NCBI RefSeq assembly: GCF_023195515.1
Contig: NZ_JALPKR020000002.1
Span: 1,775,001 to 1,839,000 of the forward strand
Source: Variovorax sp. S12S4
Lineage (GTDB): Bacteria > Pseudomonadota > Gammaproteobacteria > Burkholderiales > Burkholderiaceae_C
Direction: 5' to 3'
Length of the DNA stretch: 64,000 nucleotides
Positions 7,766 through 15,683 of this stretch are shown one piece after another (position 1 is the first letter of the stretch; each line of letters opens with the position of its first letter). The translations under genes and the position numbers were made by a program. The notes under the pieces are model-generated. The model was not told the DNA's origin. It did no database searches and worked only from the letters and a program-made list of their open reading frames with translations.

Positions 7766-8737
7766 TCATGCAGCCCCCTTCGGCGACAGCCGCTTCGCAA
7801 GGCCGATCAGCCCCTTCGGCAACAGCGCCACGAACACGATGATCGCGATCCCCAGCGTCAACTGCCAATGGTCCGCGAGCGGCCCCATCACCGCATGCGT
7901 GGAAAAGATCTCCTTCAGCAGCGTGAACGCAACGGCACCGATGACCGCGCCGCGCAAATGGCCCAGGCCACCGAGGATCACCATCAGCAGCACCTCGCCC
8001 GAGTTGTGCCACGCCATCAGTTCGGGGTTCACCACGCCGTCGCGCGAGGCCAGCAGAAAGCCCGCCAGCCCGGCCAGCGCACCCGCCAGCACGAAGGCCG
8101 CAAGCTTGTAGCCATACACCGGGAATCCCGCCGCGCGCATGCGCTGCTCGTTCACGCGAATGCCCGCGAGCGCTGCGCCGAAGCGCGAGCGTCGAACCAG
8201 GGCGAGGAGCCCGTAGGTGAACACCAGCGATGCGAGCACCACGTAGAACAGCACCATGCGGTTTTCCATGTCGAGCTTGCCGATGGCCGGGCGCACATAC
8301 ATGTAGATGCCGTCGCTGCCGCCGCCCACCTTGGTGTCGTGGAACACGAAGAAGGCCATCTGCGCGAAGGCCAGCGTCACCATGATGAAGTACACGCCGC
8401 GCGTGCGCAGGCTGAGCGCGCCCACGAACAATGCATAGAGCGCAGCGGCACCCATGGCCGCGGGCAGCAGCAAAGCGAGGTTGCCGCCCTCGTTGCCTGA
8501 GGCCAGCACCGTGACATACGCGCCGATACCGTAGAACGCCGCATGGCCCAGGCTCACGAGGCCGGTCATGCCGACCAGCAGTTCGAGGCTCAGCGCGAAG
8601 ATCGACAGGATCATGACCTTGACGACGAAGTCCGACACGTAGTTGCCCATGAGCGGGCCCAGCACGCCGATGGCAACGGCGCAGATCACCGGCACGAGAA
8701 ACGCGCCGCGCCGCATGGAAGTGTGCGCCTGCGTCAT
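7766..8737 (-). CDS. livM: Branched-chain-type ABC transporter permease, LivM-like
   Basis: A 323-aa membrane protein with about eight to nine hydrophobic helices and the LivM signature region (LLVGMTGLVSLGHAAFYGIGAY, about residues 53-74). It forms the membrane channel with LivH. Its ATG overlaps the LivH stop by 4 nt (ATGA at 8734-8737), which indicates translational coupling. A family A repeat separates it from livG. Confidence 0.92.
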   Translation of the reverse strand: MTQAHTSMRRGAFLVPVICAVAIGVLGPLMGNYVSDFVVKVMILSIFALSLELLVGMTGLVSLGHAAFYGIGAYVTVLASGNEGGNLALLLPAAMGAAALYALFVGALSLRTRGVYFIMVTLAFAQMAFFVFHDTKVGGGSDGIYMYVRPAIGKLDMENRMVLFYVVLASLVFTYGLLALVRRSRFGAALAGIRVNEQRMRAAGFPVYGYKLAAFVLAGALAGLAGFLLASRDGVVNPELMAWHNSGEVLLMVILGGLGHLRGAVIGAVAFTLLKEIFSTHAVMGPLADHWQLTLGIAIIVFVALLPKGLIGLAKRLSPKGAA

Positions 8738-9606
8738 GGCCGCCTCCCCATCAGCCCTTCAGGCTTCCAGATCAGCACGATGGCCATCAGCAGGTAGATG
8801 CCGATGCCGGCAAGGTCCGCGAAGAACACCTTGCCGAAGGTGTCGACAAAGCCCACCAGCAGCGACGCCAGCAGCGCGCCGGTGATCGAGCCGATGCCGC
8901 CGATCACCACCAGCACGAAGCAGATGATGAGCACGCTCGCGCCCATGTTCGGATACACCGACGACATCGGCGCCGCGATCATTCCGGCCAGCGCCGCAAG
9001 CGCCACGCCCGCCGCAAACACGATGCGGTAGAGACGCTTCACGTCGATGCCCAGGCCGCGCACCATGTCGCGGTTGCTCGCGCCGGCGCGGATCATCATG
9101 CCCAGTCGCGTGCGGTTCACCACCCAGTACAGCGCCACCGCCAGCACGATGCAGGCGGCCGAGGCGAAGAGCCGGTACCACGGGTAGCTCATGACGTTGC
9201 CAAGCGCAAAGCTGCCGTCCAGCCACGCCGGCACCTTGACCCCGTGCACATCGTTGCCCACCAGAATGGAGCGCAGCTCCTCGAACACCAGGATCAGCCC
9301 GTAGGTCATGAGCACCTGCTGCAAGTGGTCGCGCTGGTAAAGGTAGCTGAAGAAGGCCCATTCGAGCACGTAGCCGAAGATGGCCGCCAGCACCACGCCG
9401 GCCACCAGCATCAGCAGAAACTGGTCCCCGAACAGCGGCGCGAGCGTGAACGCCATGTACGCACCGATCATGTAGAAGCTGCCGTGCGCCAGGTTGATCA
9501 CGCCCATGATCCCGAAGATCAGCGTGAGCCCCGAGGCCACCAGGAAGAGCAGGAGTCCGTACTGAACCGAGTTCAGGCACTGGACGAGAAAGGTGCCGAA
9601 ATCCAC
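8734..9606 (-). CDS. livH: Branched-chain-type ABC transporter permease, LivH-like
   Basis: A 290-aa membrane protein with about eight hydrophobic helices. The segment SGLTLIFGIMGVINLAHGSFYMIGAY (residues about 25-50) is diagnostic for LivH-type permeases. It is the second gene of the transporter block, 156 bp downstream of the substrate-binding protein; a family B repeat fills that gap. It couples to LivM by a 4-nt overlap. Confidence 0.92.
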   Translation of the reverse strand: MDFGTFLVQCLNSVQYGLLLFLVASGLTLIFGIMGVINLAHGSFYMIGAYMAFTLAPLFGDQFLLMLVAGVVLAAIFGYVLEWAFFSYLYQRDHLQQVLMTYGLILVFEELRSILVGNDVHGVKVPAWLDGSFALGNVMSYPWYRLFASAACIVLAVALYWVVNRTRLGMMIRAGASNRDMVRGLGIDVKRLYRIVFAAGVALAALAGMIAAPMSSVYPNMGASVLIICFVLVVIGGIGSITGALLASLLVGFVDTFGKVFFADLAGIGIYLLMAIVLIWKPEGLMGRRP

Positions 9607-9660
9607 GTTAGGTCATCCCGGTAGGGGGCTTAAAGAAAGAGCGTGGCGCGCAGCGCCCGC

Positions 9661-9765
9661 GATGTTCGGGGGACACCGCGGAACCGGCTTTGCCGGGCCG
9701 CTGGTGTCGCCCCCTTGAGGGGGGAGTCGAGCTACACGAAGTGAGCGAGGGACGGGGGTGGGTCA
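9661..9765. repeat. Dispersed intergenic repeat, family B, copy 1
   Basis: About 100 bp containing CGGAACCGGCTTTGCCGGGC, a C/G-run hairpin (CCCCCTTGAGGGGG) and ACACGAAGTG. The same element, inverted, lies at 18437-18541. In each copy one end coincides with the TGA stop of the adjacent gene, here the substrate-binding protein read on the minus strand. It occupies most of the gap between that gene and livH. Confidence 0.75.
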
Positions 9766-10947
9766 CATCCTGCAGCCACGGGCCGGGTCCGCCAGCCCCT
9801 TGGCCGCAATGCTCACCAGCCGGTTCTCCTTGCCTTCCACCTTGCGCAGGTAGATGTCCTGCACCGGGTTGTGCGACTTGCTCATCGTGAACGCGCCGCG
9901 CGGGCTGTCGATCTTGGCCTTCTCGATGGCGGCCGTGAACTCGGCCTTCTTGCCGATGTCGCCCTTGGTAGCGGCCAGGCCCACGCCCAGCATCTGCGCC
10001 GCGTCATAACCTTGCACCGCATACACGTCGGGCTGCAGCTTGAACGACTTGGCATACGCCACGCGGAACGCGTTGTCGCGCGCCGTGTTCAGGCCATCCG
10101 CGTAGTGCAGCGTGGTCAGCATGCCCTGCGCCGCTTCGCCCTGCGCGTCGAGCGTGCCGTCGGTCAGGAAGCCCGGCCCGTAGAGCGGAATCGTCTTGTT
10201 GAGGCCGGCGGCCTGGTAGTCCTTGACGAACTTCACCGCGCCGCCGCCCGCGAAGAAGGCATACACCGCATCAGGCTTGGCCGCGGCAATCTCGGTCAGC
10301 AGGGCTTGGAACTCGACATTGGGGAACGGCAGCGTGAGCTGCTTGTCGACCTTGCCGCCGGCTTTCTCGAAGCCTTCCTTGAAGCCGTTGACCGACTCCT
10401 CACCGGCCGCGTACTTCCAGGTGATGGTCATGACCTTCTTCTTGCCCTGCTGCTTGGCGGCCACTTCGCCCATGGCGTAGGCCGGCTGCCAGTTGCTGAA
10501 CGAGCTGCGGAAGATGTTGGGCGCGCACATCGGACCGGTGACCGCGTCGGCACCCGCGTTGGGCACGATGAGCACGGTGCCGCTTTCCTTTGCGGCCTTG
10601 GCCATGGCCATGGCCACGCCGGAGTGCACGGTGCCCACGATCACGTCGACGTTGTCGCGCTTGATGAGCTTGTTGACGTTGTCGGTGGCCTTGGCGGGGT
10701 CGGACTCGTCGTCGACCTTGAAGAACTCGATTTCGCGGCCCGCGAGCTTGCCGCCCTGTTCCTCGACATAGAGCTTGAAGCCGTTCTCGATGGCCACGCC
10801 CAGCGCGGTGAAGGTGCCGCTGTAGGGCAGCATCAGGCCGACCTTGAGTTTGCCGGTACCCTGCGCGCCGGCGGCGGATGCCAGGGCGGCGAATGCGATC
10901 GCGGTGAGCGCGAGGCGGGCGGTGCGAACCGGGGTGAGTGGGGTCAT
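9763..10947 (-). CDS. ABC transporter substrate-binding protein (LivK-type, probably aromatic acid)
   Basis: A 394-aa periplasmic binding protein of the Leu/Ile/Val-binding (Peripla_BP_6) type. It has a Sec signal peptide (RLALTAIAFAALASAAGAQG, about residues 9-28) and a type I fold beginning KLKVGLMLPYSGTFTALG. The ATG at 10947 is preceded by GGAGACAAAC and overlaps the hydrolase stop by 4 nt. It sits between the benzoate-CoA ligase/hydrolase genes and livHMGF. I infer that it captures benzoate or a related aromatic acid for import. The C-terminal few residues are coded by the edge of a family B repeat. Confidence 0.88.
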   Translation of the reverse strand: MTPLTPVRTARLALTAIAFAALASAAGAQGTGKLKVGLMLPYSGTFTALGVAIENGFKLYVEEQGGKLAGREIEFFKVDDESDPAKATDNVNKLIKRDNVDVIVGTVHSGVAMAMAKAAKESGTVLIVPNAGADAVTGPMCAPNIFRSSFSNWQPAYAMGEVAAKQQGKKKVMTITWKYAAGEESVNGFKEGFEKAGGKVDKQLTLPFPNVEFQALLTEIAAAKPDAVYAFFAGGGAVKFVKDYQAAGLNKTIPLYGPGFLTDGTLDAQGEAAQGMLTTLHYADGLNTARDNAFRVAYAKSFKLQPDVYAVQGYDAAQMLGVGLAATKGDIGKKAEFTAAIEKAKIDSPRGAFTMSKSHNPVQDIYLRKVEGKENRLVSIAAKGLADPARGCRM

Positions 10948-11750
10948 GGTGTTTGTCTCCTGTTTTTGGTAATGAAAGAAGTGGTCGCGACGATGACACG
11001 ATCCGGCTGATCGCGATGCGGGGAATGCCCGCATTCAGGGATTTCGAGCAGCTCGCATCCACTGACGCGCGCTGCGATGCCGTGGATCTGCGCGAGCGTT
11101 CCGTACTCGTCGTCGATACCCTGGATGGCCAGCACCGGGCAGCGGATGGTGTCGAGCTCGGCCTCGATGTTCCATTCGCGAAACGGCGGATGCAGCCAGA
11201 TGCGGTTCCAGCCCCAGAAGGCCGAATCGGCGCTGTCGTGGTAGCGGCCGAGCTTCTTCGGCAGGTCGGTGGAAAGGTACGCGGTGCGGGCCTGCTCGAT
11301 GTTCGCGACGGTCACGTCTTCCACGAAGATGTGCGGCGCCAGGACGACGAGGCCCTGCACCTTGTCGGGAAAGCGCGAGGCATACAGCAAGCTGATCGAC
11401 CCGCCGTCGCTGTGGCCGAAGAGCCAGGGCTTTTCATCATCGCCGAGCTGCAGCGCGGCAAAGAGGGCGGGCAGCACCTCATGCGCCTGGCGGTGCATGA
11501 AGTCGACGTCCCAGATCTCGTTTTCTTCGCGCGGCGTGGAGCGGCCGTAGCCGGGGCGGGAGAACACCAGGCCGCGGGCGTTGGCGGCTTCGCAGACCTG
11601 GGCGGGAAAGTCCTTCCACATGGCGACGGAGCCGAGGCCTTCATGGAGGAAGACGATGAGCGGGGCATCGCTGCGCTCGGGGGCGATCCATTGGCACTCG
11701 ATGCGCACCGCGCGGTTGCGCCATTCAATGGTGGCGAAGTCGGTGCTCAT
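10944..11750 (-). CDS. Alpha/beta hydrolase in the benzoyl-CoA operon
   Basis: A 268-aa alpha/beta-fold hydrolase. Visible motifs are the oxyanion-side HEGLG (about residues 31-35), the nucleophile elbow GHSDGG (about 95-100), an acidic residue near GIDDEYG and the catalytic His in PECGHSPHRD. The family includes esterases, lactonases and C-C hydrolases. It lies between the benzoate-CoA ligase and the substrate-binding protein, overlapping the latter by 4 nt, and 133 bp after the ligase (that gap holds a family A repeat). It may remove a dead-end ester, lactone or CoA thioester in the pathway, but no specific reaction can be read from the sequence. Confidence 0.85.
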   Translation of the reverse strand: MSTDFATIEWRNRAVRIECQWIAPERSDAPLIVFLHEGLGSVAMWKDFPAQVCEAANARGLVFSRPGYGRSTPREENEIWDVDFMHRQAHEVLPALFAALQLGDDEKPWLFGHSDGGSISLLYASRFPDKVQGLVVLAPHIFVEDVTVANIEQARTAYLSTDLPKKLGRYHDSADSAFWGWNRIWLHPPFREWNIEAELDTIRCPVLAIQGIDDEYGTLAQIHGIAARVSGCELLEIPECGHSPHRDQPDRVIVATTSFITKNRRQTP

Positions 11751-11759
11751 CGCATTGCT

Positions 11760-11865
11760 CCTTCCCCGCTGGGGAAGGTGGGGATGGGGGCTCGCGGCGC
11801 TGGCAGAGGCCATGCCTTTGCAAAGGCCGCTTGCCCCCACCCCAGCCCTCCCCGGAAGGGGAGGG
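11760..11865. repeat. Intergenic double-hairpin repeat, family A, copy 2
   Basis: Two palindromes, CCTTCCCC-GCT-GGGGAAGG (11760-11778) and CCCTCCCC-GGAA-GGGGAGGG (11846-11865), followed by AGAAAGACAG exactly as in the copy at 7659-7747. It lies between the ligase stop and the hydrolase start inside the same operon. Confidence 0.75.
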
Positions 11866-11883
11866 AGAAAGACAGGGAGCCGC

Positions 11884-13434
11884 TCATGCCTGCCTCTCCC
11901 GCTCACGCAACCTGAACCTCTGGATCTTCCCCGTCGCCGTCTTCGGCAGCTCCTGCACAAACTCCAGGAACCGCGGGTACTTGTATGGCGCCAGCCGTTC
12001 CTTCACGAACGCCTTCAGTTCCTCGTCGGTGACCGACTGGCCTTCCTTCAGCACCACAAAGGCCTTCGTCTTGGTCAGCCCGTCCGCGTCTTCCTTGCCG
12101 ATCACCGCGGCCTCGAGCACGGCCGGGTGCTGCATCAGCGTGGCTTCTACCTCGAACGGCGACACATAGATGCCGCTGACCTTCAGCATGTCGTCGCTGC
12201 GGCCGGCGTAGGTGTAGTAGCCGTCGGCATCGCGCGTGTACTTGTCGCCGCTCTTGGTCCAGCCGCCCTGGAAGGTTTCGCGCGACTTCTCGCGGTTGCA
12301 CCAGTACATGAGCGCCGCGCTCGGGCCGCGGATGTAGAGGTCGCCCACTTCGCCGTCCGGCACCGGGCGGCCGTCTTCGCCGCGCAGCTCGACCTCGTAG
12401 CCTTCCACCGGCCGGCCGGTGGTGCCGTAGCGCACGTCACCGGGGCGGTTGGAAATGAAGATGTGCAGCATCTCGGTCGAGCCGATGCCGTCGATGATCT
12501 CGCAGCCGAAATGCGCCTTGAAGCGCTGTGCGATCTCACCAGGCAGCGCCTCGCCGGCCGAGGAGCACATGCGCAATGCCACCTGCTCGCGCGCCGGCAG
12601 CTTCGGCGAAGCGAGCATGCCCGCGAAGCCCGTGGGCGCGCCGAAGAAGACGGTCGGCTTGTGTTCGGTCCAGCGGCGGAAGGTGGCGTCGGGCGTGGGG
12701 CGCTCGGCCATCAGCACGACAGTCGCACCGACCGACAACGGAAAGGTCAGCGCATTGCCGAGGCCGTACGCAAAGTACATCTTTGCGGCCGAGAAGCACA
12801 CGTCGTTCTCGGTGAGCCCGAGCACCGGCTTGCCATAGAGCTCGGCCGTCCACCACAGGTTGGCATGCGTGTGGACCGTGCCCTTGGGCTTGCCGGTGGA
12901 GCCGGATGAATACAGCCAGAAGCCGGGGTCGTCGGAAGCAGTGGGCGCGGCCGCTGCCATCGGCTCGGCGGCGGCGATCAGGCTGTCGAACTCCAGCGCG
13001 CCTGCGGGCAGCGCGCCGGTTGGTTGCGAGACGATCAGCGTGTGCACTTCATGCGTGCCGCGGCCCATCGCCTCCTGCAGGCCCGGCAGCAGCGCACCCG
13101 ACACCAGCGCGGCCTGCGCGCGGCTGTGGTCGAGCATGTAGGCGTAGTCGTCCGGCGTGAGCAGGGTGTTGACCGCGACGGGCACCACGCCGGCATAGAG
13201 GCAGCCCAGAAAACTCACGGGCCAATCGCTGCTGTCGAGCATGAGCAGCAGCACGCGCTCTTCGCGCCGCACGCCGGCGGCCTTCAGCGCGGCGGCCAGG
13301 CGGCGCGCACGGTCTTCGAGCTGGCCGTAGCTCAGCGTGCCGCGGTCGTCGATGTAGGCGATGCGTTCGGCGCGGCCGCGGTTGAGGGAGAACAGGTGTT
13401 CGGCAAAGTTGAATCGTGCGGGCGGGCTCATCAT
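11884..13434 (-). CDS. bclA: Benzoate-CoA ligase
   Basis: A 516-aa ANL-superfamily acyl-CoA synthetase that would convert benzoate, ATP and CoA to benzoyl-CoA. It has the AMP-binding P-loop YSSGSTGKPKGTVHTHANL (about residues 170-190), the benzoate-ligase-like segment AAKMYFAYGLGNALTFP, the core GIGSTEMLHIFISN, the hinge KVSGIYVSPFE and the catalytic C-terminal Lys in PKTATGKIQRF. The length equals that of characterised benzoate-CoA ligases (about 520 aa). AAGGAG lies 7 nt before the first ATG. It follows boxD by 29 nt. The enzyme makes the substrate for BoxA/BoxB, coded on the other strand. Confidence 0.93.
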   Translation of the reverse strand: MMSPPARFNFAEHLFSLNRGRAERIAYIDDRGTLSYGQLEDRARRLAAALKAAGVRREERVLLLMLDSSDWPVSFLGCLYAGVVPVAVNTLLTPDDYAYMLDHSRAQAALVSGALLPGLQEAMGRGTHEVHTLIVSQPTGALPAGALEFDSLIAAAEPMAAAAPTASDDPGFWLYSSGSTGKPKGTVHTHANLWWTAELYGKPVLGLTENDVCFSAAKMYFAYGLGNALTFPLSVGATVVLMAERPTPDATFRRWTEHKPTVFFGAPTGFAGMLASPKLPAREQVALRMCSSAGEALPGEIAQRFKAHFGCEIIDGIGSTEMLHIFISNRPGDVRYGTTGRPVEGYEVELRGEDGRPVPDGEVGDLYIRGPSAALMYWCNREKSRETFQGGWTKSGDKYTRDADGYYTYAGRSDDMLKVSGIYVSPFEVEATLMQHPAVLEAAVIGKEDADGLTKTKAFVVLKEGQSVTDEELKAFVKERLAPYKYPRFLEFVQELPKTATGKIQRFRLRERERQA

Positions 13435-13463
13435 GCGTGTCTCCTTGGGCCGTGTTCTGTTCT

Positions 13464-15014
13464 TTAGAGGCCGAGTTGCGCGAGCACGCCGAGGCTCGCT
13501 TGCACCGCGCTGCGGCGGTGATAGAAATCCAGCGCGCGCAATCCGCCGAGCTCGGCGCCGCCACCGGCGCGGCCGGGGCCGCCGTGCAGCGACATCGGCA
13601 TCACGTTGCCATGGCCGGTGTGAGCCTGCGCCACCTCGGGCGTGACCACGTGCACGCGTCCGTGGCTGGGCGCAACCGCAACTGCGGCTTGCGCCAGCGC
13701 GGCGTCGTCGCTGCCGTAGAGAGACGTCACCAGCGAACCCTGGCCGCGATGCGCCAGCGCGATGCCGTGCGCAAGATCGCGGTAGGGCAGCAGCGTGGCC
13801 ACGGGGCCGAACACTTCGACATCGTGCACGCGCTGCGCCGCATCGGCATCGCGCGCGCCCAGCAGCACCGGGCCGATGCAGGCGGCCACCGAGGGCTCGG
13901 CATCGATCAGCGGCGTGTTGCGGCCGTCATGCAGCACCGTGGTCTGTGCAGAGAGCGCTTCCAGTCCCTCGCTCACCGCATCCAGCTGCGCGCGGCTCAC
14001 GAGCGAACCCATGCGCACGCTCTCGTTGCGCGGGTTGCCCACCGTCACGCCCTTGAGCTTGGTGCCAATGGCTTCGACGGCGGCTTCATACACCTCGGCC
14101 GGCACCAGGATGCGGCGGATGGCGGTGCACTTCTGGCCGGACTTCACCGTCATCTCGCGCACCACTTCGCGCACCAGCAGGTTGAAGGCCTCGCTGCCGG
14201 GCGCCTCGCCGGGCAGCAGCAGCGCGCTGTTGAGGCTGTCGGCCTCGATGTTCACGCGCACCGATCGCTCAGTAACGGCCGGGTGCGAGCGGATGACCGC
14301 CGCGGTTTCGGCCGAGCCGGTGAATGAGGCGACATCGAAGGGCTGCAGCGCGTCCATCAGGCCGGCCGAGCTGCCGCAGATGACGGAGAGCGCGCCCGCG
14401 GGCAGCACGCCCGCATCGACCACGTCGCGCACCATGCGCTGCGTGAGCCAGGCGGTGGCCGTGGCGGGCTTCACGATCACGGGCACGCCCGAGAGCAGCG
14501 CGGGCGCGGCCTTTTCCCAAAGCCCCCATGACGGGAAGTTGAACGCGTTGATGAACAGCGCCACGCCATGCGTCGGCACCTGCAGGTGTTGCGACATGAA
14601 CACCGGCTCCTTGCCGAGCTTCGCCGCATCGCCGTCGCGCAGCGCGCGCACGTCGCCGAGCGCGTCGCCCCATTTGGCGTACTGGCCGAGCGTGAAGATT
14701 GCGCCGTCGATGTCGACGGCCGAGTCGTTCTTCACCGTGCCCGAATTCGCGGTCGCAATTTCGTAATAGGTATCGCGGTTGGCCTGCAGCACCTTCACGA
14801 TGGCAGCAAGCAGCCCCGCGCGCTGACGGTAGGTGAGGGCGCGCAGCGCGCCGCCGCCCTGTTCGCGTGCAAAGGCAAAGGCCGCGGGCAGGTCGAGGCC
14901 GGTGGCGTCGACGCGCACGAGTTCGGTGCCCAGCACCGGATCGAAAAGAGGCGTGCCGGCGCCCGATCCGCTTTGCCAGCGGCCTGCGACGTAGTTGGAA
15001 AGGAGCTCGGTCAT
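13464..15014 (-). CDS. boxD: 3,4-dehydroadipyl-CoA semialdehyde dehydrogenase, BoxD-like
   Basis: A 516-aa aldehyde dehydrogenase. The oxidised aldehyde would be 3,4-dehydroadipyl-CoA semialdehyde, the BoxC product, with NADP as acceptor. The NAD(P)-fold region FNFPSWGLWEKAAPALLSGVPVIVKP, the motif FTGSAETA, the NIEADSLN segment holding the general-base Glu and the nucleophile Cys in SGQKCTAIRRI are all present. The overall sequence type (PaaZ/BoxD N-terminal class) and the location in a box cluster support BoxD. Its ATG overlaps the DUF4863 stop by 4 nt (ATGA at 15011-15014). Confidence 0.9.
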   Translation of the reverse strand: MTELLSNYVAGRWQSGSGAGTPLFDPVLGTELVRVDATGLDLPAAFAFAREQGGGALRALTYRQRAGLLAAIVKVLQANRDTYYEIATANSGTVKNDSAVDIDGAIFTLGQYAKWGDALGDVRALRDGDAAKLGKEPVFMSQHLQVPTHGVALFINAFNFPSWGLWEKAAPALLSGVPVIVKPATATAWLTQRMVRDVVDAGVLPAGALSVICGSSAGLMDALQPFDVASFTGSAETAAVIRSHPAVTERSVRVNIEADSLNSALLLPGEAPGSEAFNLLVREVVREMTVKSGQKCTAIRRILVPAEVYEAAVEAIGTKLKGVTVGNPRNESVRMGSLVSRAQLDAVSEGLEALSAQTTVLHDGRNTPLIDAEPSVAACIGPVLLGARDADAAQRVHDVEVFGPVATLLPYRDLAHGIALAHRGQGSLVTSLYGSDDAALAQAAVAVAPSHGRVHVVTPEVAQAHTGHGNVMPMSLHGGPGRAGGGAELGGLRALDFYHRRSAVQASLGVLAQLGL

Positions 15015-15484
15015 TGGGTGAACTTGATCTGCCCTTCGGGCAAGAGATAGAGAACGAGCGCGCGGCCTTGTGCCACCGTCGGGCGGTGCGCGGTGCCGGG
15101 CCCGTAGACGCACCAGCCTGCGGGCCGGCCGTCGAAGGTGGCGCCGGCGCTGCCTTCGAGCGGCATGATCAGGTCGATCTCGCCGTTGGGATGCGTGTGG
15201 TGCGGCCCTGCGATGTCCTGCATGTCGACCACGTCGACCGAGAAGCGGTGCAGTGCGTCTTCGGCCTTGAATACGCGGCCGTAGCGGATGCCGCCGCCCT
15301 CGCGCTCGCACAGCCAGCCTTCGGCCACGCCGCCGATGCAGGCCTGGCGCAGTTGCTCGAAAGTGGCGGTGCCCGCGCCGTGCGCGGCGTTCAGCCATTG
15401 GTCGAGCTGTTCGTCGAGCGGCCGGCCGGCAATTTCGGCGGTCAGGCCGGCAATCAACTGGTGAAATGCTTCCTTGCTGGACAT
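15011..15484 (-). CDS. DUF4863 / 4-hydroxylaminobenzoate lyase-like cupin protein
   Basis: A 157-aa protein of the DUF4863 family, whose named relative is the 4-hydroxylaminobenzoate lyase PnbB. The cupin-like motif GPHHTHPNGEIDLIMPLEG (residues about 92-110) carries His and Glu residues that could bind a metal, and YGPGTAHRPTV is a second cupin-like strand. It is the first gene of the minus-strand benzoate operon, directly behind a good sigma70 promoter, and overlaps boxD. No nitrobenzoate genes are nearby. Its role in benzoyl-CoA degradation is unknown to me; handling of a reactive intermediate is a guess. Confidence 0.8.
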   Translation of the reverse strand: MSSKEAFHQLIAGLTAEIAGRPLDEQLDQWLNAAHGAGTATFEQLRQACIGGVAEGWLCEREGGGIRYGRVFKAEDALHRFSVDVVDMQDIAGPHHTHPNGEIDLIMPLEGSAGATFDGRPAGWCVYGPGTAHRPTVAQGRALVLYLLPEGQIKFTQ

Positions 15485-15548
15485 TGGCGGGCTTCCTTTT
15501 TGGAGGCTGGCTGGCAGGGGGGCGCCACAGCGAACTTATGAACTACAT

Positions 15549-15569
15549 TGCAGGATCGTTGCGCGTGCA
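15549..15569. promoter_or_regulatory. Candidate BoxR sites (TGCA repeats) in the DUF4863 operon leader
   Basis: TGCA occurs at 15549-15552 and 15566-15569, 13 bp apart, in the predicted 5' leader of the minus-strand operon; a third lies at 15627-15630. BzdR/BoxR proteins are known to recognise TGCA repeats. The spacing differs from the N6 spacing upstream of boxC, so this site is less certain. Confidence 0.45.
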
Positions 15570-15588
15570 GTATCTTGCTTGTGGTCGA

Positions 15589-15617
15589 ACGATAAGCACC
15601 GAGTCAATAGGTGTCAA
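15589..15617 (-). promoter_or_regulatory. Sigma70-type promoter of the DUF4863-boxD-ligase-transporter operon
   Basis: On the minus strand a perfect -35 (TTGACA, 15617-15612) is separated by 17 bp from a -10-like TATCGT (15594-15589). Transcription would start near 15582, about 98 nt before the DUF4863 start codon. The intergenic region is shared with boxR. Confidence 0.6.
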
Positions 15618-15683
15618 GCAATATAGTGCATATATGGTGTTTACCCTGAGCGCGCACAATCCCGGCCAAGAACGAGGACTTGC

